Assembly: GCA_025451455.1 (NCBI GenBank)
Contig: JANWKI010000094.1
Location: forward strand, 1-34,444
Source of the DNA: Ignavibacteria bacterium
GTDB lineage: Bacteria; Bacteroidota; Ignavibacteria; Tepidaquicellales; OLB5
DNA: 34,444 bases
Reading direction: 5' to 3'
The notes beneath the pieces were generated by a model, which made no database searches, was not told the origin of the DNA, and saw only the letters and a list, made by a program, of their open reading frames with translations. Shown in pieces: positions 24,283-31,128 of the stretch. A program made the position numbers and the translations under genes. The first letter of the stretch is position 1. Each line of letters opens with the position of its first letter.

Positions 24283-25692
24283 ATGGGATTTTTTGACGAC
24301 ATTGAGTTCGAAGAAGGTTCTAAAAGCAAAAATAAAGATAAGGAAGAGTTAATAGCATCGCTTCTAAGAAAAGGCGAACGCTGCATGCCCGACCTTGACC
24401 TGGATTCGATTGATGACATAGTAAATTATCTCCTGGAAAAGAATCAGCATGATAAAGCGATCAACTGCGTTGACTCCCTTCTTGATTATTATCCGTACTC
24501 CAACGAAATCTGGCAGAGGAAAGCTATTATTTATGATCACAAAGGCGATTATGAAAATGCCATTGAATGTTTTGATAAGGCAATCAGCTTAAACCCTAAT
24601 GATGAAGAATCACTTATCAACAAAGGAATTACACTGGATAACTCCGGCGGGTTTTTAGATGCTTTGAAGTGTTTTGATGATGTTCTGAACTTTGCTCCCC
24701 ATAATATTGACGCTTTATTCAACAAGGGGCTGGTTCTTGAAAAATGTGACCGGTTTGAAGATGCAATCTTCTGTTTTGAGAAGATCATTGAGCTTGAGCC
24801 TGATCATAAAGATGCTTTTTACGAGCTTGGTTATTGCTTTGATTATATAGAGAGGCTTAGCGATTCGCTCAGCTCTTACGACAAACACATTAATATTGTT
24901 CCTTTCAATTACAATGCATGGTATAACAAGGGTGTAGTACTTAGCCGCATGGGCAGGTATTATTATGCAATTGAAAGCTACGAGATGGCGCTTTCTGTCA
25001 ACCCGAAGTTTGCATCTGCATGGTATAACAAAGGCAATGCTTACGCAAGCCTTGGTATATTAACAAAAGCCATTGCCGATTACAAAACAGCGCTTTCTTA
25101 CAACAGGAAAGATGTATTTGCACTGTATAACTTAGCAAGCGCTTACGAGCAAATTGGCAATAACAGGGAAGCAATAGAAACTTTTACAAAGGCAATTGCA
25201 GTTGATCCTGCTCACTACGAGTCTTATTTCGGAAGGGGGAACTGTTATTACCAGCTGGAGGATTTCAATAAGTCATTGAGAGATTATGATAAAGCTGTTG
25301 AATTATTCCGTGAGAACCCGGAGTTATGGTATGCTAAGGCAGATGCCGAATACAATCTGGGCAGAATCCCGGAATCGATCCAAAGCTACAAAACTGTACT
25401 GGCTTTAAATCCGGATAACAGGCAGGCTTCGCTTGACCTGGCAAATACATATATCGATATTGAAAAGTATGACGATGCCGACAGTATCTTATGCGCACTT
25501 ATTGAATCTAACCCTGCATGGGCAGAGCCTTATTATTCCAAATCGAAACTGAATTTTCTGAAGGCAGAAATTGAGATTGGCATTAAATATATCGAAATGG
25601 CTTTTACTATTAACCCGCAGGACAGGTTTGATTACGAATTTGAGGCTGATTGGGAAAAGGTGCTGCAGTTTTTAATTTCAAGAGACGCATAA
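24283..25692 (+). CDS. Tetratricopeptide repeat protein
   Basis: A 469-residue cytoplasmic protein: there is no signal peptide, and the start MGFFDDIEFEEGSKSKNKDKEE is acidic then mixed-charge. From about residue 50 to the end it is made of roughly eleven TPR units of 34 residues with the usual W/L/G/Y/A/F/A/P pattern, such as 'EIWQRKAIIYDHKGDYENAIECFDKAISLNPN' and 'NAWYNKGVVLSRMGRYYYAIESYEMALSVNP'. It is all repeat, with no enzymatic domain. The family is a scaffold for protein complexes; the partner is unknown. The strong ribosome binding site and own promoter suggest good expression. It is convergent with ftsE, 42 bp apart. Confidence 0.92.
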   Translation: MGFFDDIEFEEGSKSKNKDKEELIASLLRKGERCMPDLDLDSIDDIVNYLLEKNQHDKAINCVDSLLDYYPYSNEIWQRKAIIYDHKGDYENAIECFDKAISLNPNDEESLINKGITLDNSGGFLDALKCFDDVLNFAPHNIDALFNKGLVLEKCDRFEDAIFCFEKIIELEPDHKDAFYELGYCFDYIERLSDSLSSYDKHINIVPFNYNAWYNKGVVLSRMGRYYYAIESYEMALSVNPKFASAWYNKGNAYASLGILTKAIADYKTALSYNRKDVFALYNLASAYEQIGNNREAIETFTKAIAVDPAHYESYFGRGNCYYQLEDFNKSLRDYDKAVELFRENPELWYAKADAEYNLGRIPESIQSYKTVLALNPDNRQASLDLANTYIDIEKYDDADSILCALIESNPAWAEPYYSKSKLNFLKAEIEIGIKYIEMAFTINPQDRFDYEFEADWEKVLQFLISRDA

Positions 25693-25734
25693 ACAACAAT
25701 TTCCCTGCATAATTAATTCAAGACTTACTGATCA

Positions 25735-26403
25735 CTATTCTTTTAAGACAACTTCCAGAACCTTCTTGTCCTTTATCTGCAGAAGGCGCTTGCTCTTCAG
25801 CCTCCTGACTATATCATAATTATGAGTCGCTATAAAAACGGCAGTTCCTTTATAATTGATATCCAGCAGAAGCTTCACTATTTCGAAAGATACAAACGGG
25901 TCCAAATTTCCCGTGGGCTCATCTGCTATCAATATGTAAGGTTCATTTACAATTGCCCGGGCAATGGAAACACGCTGCTGCTCACCGCCTGAGAGTTCCT
26001 GGGGCATCTTTTTGTATGAATCGAATACCCCGACTTCGCTCAGCACATTATACACTTTTTTCTTTATTACATCAGGCTTCAGCCCCGCGAGATACAGCGG
26101 CAGTGCGACATTTTCAAACACATCCCTGTCATTTAAAAGCTTGTAATCCTGAAACACAAATCCGATCTTCCTCCTGAGCGAAGGGATCTCAGGCTTTTTA
26201 ATATGCTTTGAATTCACTCCGTAAACTATGACCTCGCCCCTGGCCGGGAATAATTCCATATTTATCATTCTAAGCAGGGTAGTTTTCCCCATGCCGCTTT
26301 CCCCTATCAGAAATACAAACTCGCCTTTATCGATGCTGAAGGATACATCACTAAAAAGGTTTTTGGAGGGATACGAAAATGTTATGTCTTTGAATTCTAT
26401 CAA
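25735..26403 (-). CDS. ftsE: Cell division ATP-binding protein FtsE
   Basis: The ATPase of the FtsEX complex, which controls peptidoglycan hydrolases at the division site. The 222-residue protein has Walker A 'GESGMGKTTLL' (~34-44), the Q-loop and FtsE-type 'FVFQDYKLLNDRDVFENVALPL' (~82-103), the signature 'LSGGEQQRVSIARAI' (~138-152), Walker B 'YILIADEPTGNLD', and a normal H-loop 'ATHNYDIV'. The Q-loop wording is close to FtsE and LolD; 'DYKLL.DR.V.ENVALPL' favours FtsE. No ftsX follows: the gene ends next to the convergent TPR gene. pdxA and the M48 protease precede it at gaps of 7 and 16 bp. Confidence 0.87.
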   Translation of the reverse strand: MIEFKDITFSYPSKNLFSDVSFSIDKGEFVFLIGESGMGKTTLLRMINMELFPARGEVIVYGVNSKHIKKPEIPSLRRKIGFVFQDYKLLNDRDVFENVALPLYLAGLKPDVIKKKVYNVLSEVGVFDSYKKMPQELSGGEQQRVSIARAIVNEPYILIADEPTGNLDPFVSFEIVKLLLDINYKGTAVFIATHNYDIVRRLKSKRLLQIKDKKVLEVVLKE

Positions 26404-26410
26404 TTATTTT

Positions 26411-27382
26411 TTAATGTCTATTCTTAACACGGTTTTTGAATATTCTGTCTGCCCATTTAATTGCCTCTGAAAGGCTTGCTTCACTTGCCTTATTTTTTCC
26501 GGCAATATCAAATGCTGTGCCATGGTCCGGTGAAGTCCTTACAAAGCTTAACCCCGCAGTAAAATTTGTTCCGTAATGCCCTGCCAGCATTTTGAAGGGA
26601 ATAAATCCCTGGTCATGGTACATTGCAAAGGTCATATCAAACTTCCTGTATGCCTTCGAAGCAAAATATGCATCCGGTGAAAAAGGCCCGTTAAACTTAT
26701 CATTGCCATACTTTGCATTCAATAACCTAATTGCCGGAGAAATGACCCTGCTCTCCTCATCTCCGATTAACCCGCTATCACCTGCATGCGGATTTAAGCC
26801 AAGCACTCCGACCAGCGGCTTTTTCACCAACAGATCTTTCCTTAACGAATCATAGCACACGGAAAGTTTTCTTTTCAAAAGATCTCTAGTGATAAGTCCT
26901 GCAACTTTTTTTAGCGGCGGATGCGTAGTTGCAAAACCCATATTCAGCCTGCCTGAAAGCATCATCATGCATGTTTCTTTTGCTTTTCCAAGAGCTCCAA
27001 GCATTTCAGTGTGCCCGTCAAATCTGTAACCCCCGAGGTTCAATGCTTTTTTTGATATTGGCGCAGTAACAATTGCATCATAATCTCCTGCTAGACACAG
27101 CTCGATTGCTGTTTGAACTGCCAGACCCGATATAAATCCCGAGGCAGCTGTTATTCTGCCGGTTTCTATCTTTACTTTTTCACCGCCGATCGGCAGAATG
27201 TTAAAGTTATCTGCTGTAAGCCTTATATTAAACTTTCCTGCATAATGTGAAAGAACAGAAAACGGTGAAACCACTGTTATGTCATACTTCTTTATAATCC
27301 GGCTATTTTTAAGGGTTTTGAGCACTATTTCGGGGCCGATGCCGTTAATATCCCCGATTGTTATCAGTATTCTGGTTTTCAC
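26411..27382 (-). CDS. pdxA: 4-hydroxythreonine-4-phosphate dehydrogenase PdxA
   Basis: Oxidises 4-phosphohydroxy-L-threonine in the DXP-dependent route to pyridoxal phosphate, then the product decarboxylates. The 323-residue length is normal. The metal-binding histidines are in 'GHTEMLG' (~137), 'NPHAGDSGLIGDEE' (~203-216) and 'MYHDQGFIPFKMLA' (~256-269). 'GDINGIGPEIVLKTL' is the typical start, and 'FVRTSPDHGTAFDIAGK' the C-terminal signature. It is 16 bp after the M48 gene and 7 bp before ftsE. No pdxJ is nearby. Confidence 0.96.
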   Translation of the reverse strand: MKTRILITIGDINGIGPEIVLKTLKNSRIIKKYDITVVSPFSVLSHYAGKFNIRLTADNFNILPIGGEKVKIETGRITAASGFISGLAVQTAIELCLAGDYDAIVTAPISKKALNLGGYRFDGHTEMLGALGKAKETCMMMLSGRLNMGFATTHPPLKKVAGLITRDLLKRKLSVCYDSLRKDLLVKKPLVGVLGLNPHAGDSGLIGDEESRVISPAIRLLNAKYGNDKFNGPFSPDAYFASKAYRKFDMTFAMYHDQGFIPFKMLAGHYGTNFTAGLSFVRTSPDHGTAFDIAGKNKASEASLSEAIKWADRIFKNRVKNRH

Positions 27383-27398
27383 TAAGGCAAATATATAT

Positions 27399-28529
27399 TT
27401 ATGAATCTGCTACTGCAAGGCATTCATCGAAATATTTCCCGGCTGCTTCTATTCTTCTTTTTATTGAAGGATGCGAGTAAGACCAGAACTCAACCAGCTT
27501 ATTAGGTTCCTCATTTGAGAGATTCTGATCTGAGAGCTTTAACATGGCTGACCTGTATGAGGCAATGTCTTTTGTAGTATCAAGCGCAAAACGGTCTGCT
27601 TCAAATTCAAACTTGCGTGAAAGCCCGGCGCCTATCGGACTTGTAAAAAAACTGAAAACCGCAGCAATCAAAGCAAGCAATGGCAGGGCTCCGATTTCCC
27701 ATGGATTGACAAAACAAAACATGGAAAGCAGCCACAGGTAGATCTTTGACATGATGAACAATCCTGCAAATGTTGCCGCTAAGGAAAAAAGAATATTCTT
27801 CTTGATATGCCCTTTTTTGTAGTGGCCAAGCTCATGGGCAAATACTGTTTCTATTTCATCATCCGTGAATGTTTCAAGCAAAGTATCGCCAAGAATAATT
27901 CTTTTGGTTTTACCCATTCCTGTAAATGCAGCATTTGCTTTTTTTGTTGTTTTGCTCATGTTGAATTTATAAATACCGCTGACTTTGAATCCGGCTTTTT
28001 CGCATAATGCCATTAGCTTGCCTGTTAAGTCTTCGTTTTCAATCCTGGAGAATTTATAAAACAATGGGAAGATCAGAACCGGCGCAATTTGAGCAAGCAA
28101 AACCGTATATCCCCAAACAATGCATGCAAGGTACAGCCACCAAAGCTCATAGCTTGAAATAAGCCAGTAAAACAAAAATGCTATCGGCGCACCGATCACA
28201 CCGCCTACGAGCGCTGCTTTTATTTTTTCCTTTATCCACCCGCCGAAGGTAAGGTTTGAGAGCTCAAACTTATGCTCCAGCCTGTAACCGAAAACATAAT
28301 CAACCGGAAAGAAAAGCAATGAGCTGAATATTCCAATAACAGCGCCGAATATCACGAGTGCCAGGTATGGGTTTGATGTAAAGCTGAAAGCGTAGATCTC
28401 AAGCTTCTTGCTGTAACCAAGCGCAAGGAAAAGCACTAAGATCACAAGTGATACAACACCCTCAACTATACCAACAGTCAGTTTTATTTTCTCGTATTTC
28501 TTAGCAAGCTCTTTCCTCGTTTCATCCAT
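27399..28529 (-). CDS. M48 family metalloprotease (Ste24/CAAX-protease type)
   Basis: An integral membrane zinc protease. The 376-residue protein has several membrane segments (approximately 20-40, 55-75, 105-125, 130-155, 245-265 and 275-300) and the zinc motif 'VFAHELGHYKKGH' (~231-243). The third ligand is the Glu in 'RKFEFEADRFALD' (~312-324). 'SKTTKKANAAFTGMGKTKRIILGDTLL' just before the zinc site and 'NLSNEEPNKLVEFWSYSHPS' near the end are typical of the Ste24 branch rather than HtpX. Its role in bacteria of this type is usually assumed to be membrane protein turnover. It is the first gene of a three-gene group with pdxA and ftsE. Confidence 0.92.
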   Translation of the reverse strand: MDETRKELAKKYEKIKLTVGIVEGVVSLVILVLFLALGYSKKLEIYAFSFTSNPYLALVIFGAVIGIFSSLLFFPVDYVFGYRLEHKFELSNLTFGGWIKEKIKAALVGGVIGAPIAFLFYWLISSYELWWLYLACIVWGYTVLLAQIAPVLIFPLFYKFSRIENEDLTGKLMALCEKAGFKVSGIYKFNMSKTTKKANAAFTGMGKTKRIILGDTLLETFTDDEIETVFAHELGHYKKGHIKKNILFSLAATFAGLFIMSKIYLWLLSMFCFVNPWEIGALPLLALIAAVFSFFTSPIGAGLSRKFEFEADRFALDTTKDIASYRSAMLKLSDQNLSNEEPNKLVEFWSYSHPSIKRRIEAAGKYFDECLAVADS

Positions 28530-28574
28530 ACATGCAAAATAGATTTAACAGGCGAATAATTAAACTTATAAATT

Positions 28575-28603
28575 ATTACATATTCCTCCGGTTATCAAAT
28601 CAA
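28575..28603 (-). promoter_or_regulatory. Possible promoter of the M48-pdxA-ftsE unit
   Basis: On the minus strand TTGATT (28603-28598), 17 bases, TGTAAT (28580-28575). The start codon is at 28529, 45 bases below the -10 box. The hexamers are imperfect. Confidence 0.4.
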
Positions 28604-28623
28604 GAGCCAAGAACTTTCTTTGC

Positions 28624-28643
28624 CGTTGGTGAGAACACCAACG
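28624..28643. repeat. CGTTGGTG/CACCAACG hairpin copy
   Basis: A perfect 8-bp stem CGTTGGTG and CACCAACG with an AGAA loop, followed by ACGGCG. The core and tail match the elements at 18.8 and 31.0 kb, but the long inner region is missing. Confidence 0.65.
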
Positions 28644-28668
28644 ACGGCGTGAAAAGGGGTATTTTTCC

Positions 28669-28723
28669 GTAGCCGCAAGCTTTAGCTTGCGAATTTACAG
28701 CACAGCCTGAAGGCTGCGGCTAC
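28669..28723. repeat. Compound palindrome GTAGCCGCA...TGCGGCTAC
   Basis: The outer arms GTAGCCGCA and TGCGGCTAC (28669-28677, 28715-28723) enclose two inner hairpins, CGCAAGC-TTTA-GCTTGCG (28674-28691) and CAGCC-TGAA-GGCTG (28703-28716). It would fold into a cloverleaf or cruciform. No coding frame is associated. Together with the neighbouring hairpin it fills most of the 327-bp gap between the M48 gene and the next plus-strand gene. Confidence 0.7.
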
Positions 28724-28804
28724 AAATCACAATTAATAAACTCAATAATACAAATGCTGCATCAAATACTCCACTACCTTACTTACCATACTAAGCTATT
28801 TGTC

Positions 28805-28835
28805 TTGAACAATCTTAAAAATAGTATTAAGTTTT
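28805..28835 (+). promoter_or_regulatory. Promoter of the small coiled-coil protein gene
   Basis: TTGAAC (28805-28810), 17 bases, TAAGTT (28828-28833), continuing as TAAGTTTT. The ATG is 23 bases below the -10 box, giving a short leader. Confidence 0.45.
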
Positions 28836-28856
28836 TTAAAAATAACTCAATTTATA

Positions 28857-29327
28857 ATGGCTAAATCAGACGAGTTTAAGCAAATAGACAGTAAGATTCA
28901 AAAAATTCTGGCTAAATTAGACGAGATCAAACAGGTAGACAGCAGAATTCACGAAATTATGGATAATGTACCGCCTGCACTTTCAAACCTGAAAAAAAGA
29001 ATGTCTCTTAATACTGCTTATTTTAAGAATCCGGTTTTATCAGAGAGAAACTATAAGCTTTCTTTCAGCTTTTATTCAATTAAGTTTGAAATTACTGCTC
29101 ACATAAAACTAAACACTTCACCGGATTTAATTACACAGGGTGTTTTGAGAACCGGCGTTTATGATGAAACACAAATGAGGTATATTCATAATCCCGGTTA
29201 TGATATGACAATTGATATGCTTGGAAATATCGATACCGCCTTTAGTAATGAAAATTGGGCAGAACATTACTTTAACAAAGTCATTTGGGATTTTTACAAG
29301 AAAGCAGCGGAAATTGCGTTTAGTTAA
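28857..29327 (+). CDS. Small cytoplasmic protein with N-terminal coiled coil, unknown function
   Basis: I do not recognise this 156-residue protein. Residues ~5-40 form a repeated heptad region ('EFKQIDSKIQKILAKLDEIKQ' then 'VDSRIHEIMDNV') in which a unit of about 22 residues is roughly duplicated (KQIDSKI / KQVDSRI). The rest is a compact alpha/beta domain with aromatic residues ('NYKLSFSFYSIKFEITAHI', 'NWAEHYFNKVIWDFYKKAAEIA'). There is no signal peptide, membrane segment or cysteine. It stands alone on the plus strand between a repeat-filled gap and a convergent T9SS gene, with a plausible promoter. Isolated position plus unknown family suggests an accessory gene. Confidence 0.75.
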   Translation: MAKSDEFKQIDSKIQKILAKLDEIKQVDSRIHEIMDNVPPALSNLKKRMSLNTAYFKNPVLSERNYKLSFSFYSIKFEITAHIKLNTSPDLITQGVLRTGVYDETQMRYIHNPGYDMTIDMLGNIDTAFSNENWAEHYFNKVIWDFYKKAAEIAFS

Positions 29328-29370
29328 GAAATGAGGGTAATATACTTTCTTTTATGGCGAGGTATCCCGG

Positions 29371-30777
29371 CTACTTTATCAATACCATTTTCTTCGTATC
29401 CTTAAATCCACTGGTTTCCATTGAATAGAAATACAACCCTGAGGCATAATTCAATCCGTCAAATTTTACTTCATAGATTCCTGCTCTTTTAAATTCCTCA
29501 ATATTAAATATTTCTTTACCCAGTATATCAAATACCTTAATTGCTACAAAACCATCTTTTGGCAAATCAAATTTTATATTAGTATTTGGATTGAAGGGAT
29601 TAGGAAAATTTTGATATAAGGTGAAACCTGAGGGAATATAATTGCTTATTTGCGTGATGCCTATTACAGATACTGGCGGAAAGTTAAATAATGAATCTGT
29701 TCTGAGCGCTAAAAAAATAGCTTTCGAGCTAGTATCGCTAGCGGCAGCATAACCCATAAATATTAAATCAGAATTTGAGCAAATTTCTACTTCACTTAGA
29801 TCTATAAAATTTGAGAATTCGATTTTCTTAACTCTTAATATATTCCCGGTTGAATCACCAAGTATAAGTTTTGAATAAATAGAATCAGAATTCACAAAAT
29901 CGGTTGTCGCATATACAAATCTGTCTGGCGTAAGCAGTTTCATATCTTTAACTTGTTCTGATTGTTGTAATGAATCTATTGAAAATGTACCATATATATT
30001 TCCCAATATATCAATTTTAGTTACTGTCCTTTGACCGCTAATAATATAGTTTGAATTCGATTTATTGATAGATACACCACTAATATTAGACCCATATTGT
30101 CTGATCCATAAGCTATCACCATTTTCGTTTACCTTAACTATAAATAATTTTATAGGGTCATTCCAAAAATCTTTGCTTCTGCCAATAGCTATATAACCGC
30201 CATCAATTCCCTCTTCAATTGAATAAAGCAGCTTCTCAAAAGTTGAAGCATAAACTCTCTCCCATAATAAATTACCAAGTGAATCGAATTTTATTATTAT
30301 ACCATTATCGATATTATATCTTCCGCAAGCAATGAAATTATTATCAACAGTTCTTTTTATGTCAAATAATCTTCTTTCTGCATCAGTTAAAACCTTGTTA
30401 ATTATAGTATCACCATTTGCGTTAAATTTCAAGAATCTTGCAGCATCACCTGTTGCAACACAGCCTCCTCCAGAAGTTGGAGCAACCGAGTAAGCATATC
30501 CTGTCCCATTCATGCCTCCAATCGCTTTTGACCATATAACGTATCCGTTAGGGTCAATTTTTTTTACGTAAAAATTCGGGAAGTAATTCCAACCTGTTGC
30601 CCCACCAGCCAAAAAGAAATTCCCATCAGTTGAGGCACAAATGCCATAGCCATAGTCATCCAAATCGTAAGGTCCAGGATACAGCCATTGCCATTGAATT
30701 GAAGGCTGGCTAATCACGTCAAACGTAAAAAGTGAAAAGTGAAAAGTTAAGAAAGATATGTATAGTAATTTCTTCAA
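29371..30777 (-). CDS. T9SS type A sorting domain protein (delta-60-type repeat propeller)
   Basis: A 468-residue exported protein. The start codon at 30777 is TTG. The signal peptide (LLYISFLTFHFSLFTFDVISQ) is encoded partly by a 7-base tandem repeat. The body carries repeats of the kind 'YGYGICASTDGNFFLAGGATG', 'GYAYSVAPTSGGGCVATGD' and 'LLYSIEEGIDGGYIAIGRSK', alternating with 'KFDSLGNLLWERVY' and 'KVNENGDSLWIRQYG'. That resembles the propeller-like repeats of lipoproteins and secreted proteins in Bacteroidota, and differs from the Ycf48 type of the three genes at the left edge. The C-terminal sorting domain ('LYQNFPNPFNPNTNI' to 'KKMVLIK') is also a different sub-type. It is monocistronic, with the best promoter match in the window. 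Confidence 0.88.
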   Translation of the reverse strand: MKKLLYISFLTFHFSLFTFDVISQPSIQWQWLYPGPYDLDDYGYGICASTDGNFFLAGGATGWNYFPNFYVKKIDPNGYVIWSKAIGGMNGTGYAYSVAPTSGGGCVATGDAARFLKFNANGDTIINKVLTDAERRLFDIKRTVDNNFIACGRYNIDNGIIIKFDSLGNLLWERVYASTFEKLLYSIEEGIDGGYIAIGRSKDFWNDPIKLFIVKVNENGDSLWIRQYGSNISGVSINKSNSNYIISGQRTVTKIDILGNIYGTFSIDSLQQSEQVKDMKLLTPDRFVYATTDFVNSDSIYSKLILGDSTGNILRVKKIEFSNFIDLSEVEICSNSDLIFMGYAAASDTSSKAIFLALRTDSLFNFPPVSVIGITQISNYIPSGFTLYQNFPNPFNPNTNIKFDLPKDGFVAIKVFDILGKEIFNIEEFKRAGIYEVKFDGLNYASGLYFYSMETSGFKDTKKMVLIK

Positions 30778-30796
30778 GAACGGGCATTTACTTATA

Positions 30797-30827
30797 CAAA
30801 ATTAATATATCTTTTAAGGGATGTCAA
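30797..30827 (-). promoter_or_regulatory. Promoter of the fourth T9SS gene
   Basis: On the minus strand TTGACA (30827-30822), 17 bases, TAATTT (30804-30799), continuing as TAATTTTG. It matches both the sigma-70 and the Bacteroidota consensus almost perfectly. The TTG start codon is 21 bases below the -10 box. Confidence 0.68.
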
Positions 30828-30926
30828 CGGGAATGCGTGGTATTGATGAAATATGGTTGATATTGTTACAAAAAGCGGGCAGTCGATATGTATTTGACCA
30901 TGCCAACGCCAAATGCGGGCTGGTGC

Positions 30927-30948
30927 GTGTCAGGTAAATACCTGACAC
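30927..30948. repeat. Perfect 10-bp-arm palindrome GTGTCAGGTA/TACCTGACAC
   Basis: Two perfect arms around AA, a few bases from a small TTCTGA-A-TCAGAA palindrome (30952-30964). It has no T-tract. With the next element it fills the 351-bp gap between two divergent genes, where I see no coding sequence. Confidence 0.6.
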
Positions 30949-30978
30949 CACTTCTGAATCAGAATTTGACAGAGTAGT

Positions 30979-31027
30979 GTCGTTGGTGACCACGTCAGAG
31001 CCGGGCAGGAAACACCAACGACGGCGG
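30979..31027. repeat. GTTGGTG/CACCAAC palindromic element, full copy
   Basis: Perfect 10-bp arms GTCGTTGGTG and CACCAACGAC flank a 24-base centre containing 'ACCACGTCAGAGCCGGGCAG', and a GGCGG tail follows. The same order of blocks, in inverse orientation and with a ~33-base insert, is at 18831-18909; shorter relatives are at 10.0 and 28.6 kb. Confidence 0.75.
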
Positions 31028-31061
31028 TAAAACTATGGTTCTGCCTGTTAACATATTTCCA

Positions 31062-31092
31062 TTTCACGTTCGGGAATATTTCTATATATTTG
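31062..31092 (+). promoter_or_regulatory. Possible promoter of the amidohydrolase-like lipoprotein gene
   Basis: TATATTTG (31085-31092) is an exact TAnnTTTG match, with TTTCAC 17 bases before it as a weak -35. The upstream TTG start in the ORF track (31090) falls inside this site, which favours the ATG at 31129. Confidence 0.4.
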
Positions 31093-31128
31093 ACAAAAAT
31101 CACAGTAAAAATCCCGGGAAATCCATTC

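Noticed and set aside
31090-31118. TTGACA at 31090 as the -35 box of the lipoprotein gene
   Set aside because: Seventeen bases downstream the sequence is CCCGGG, not a -10; the TATATTTG that overlaps it is the better -10 candidate.
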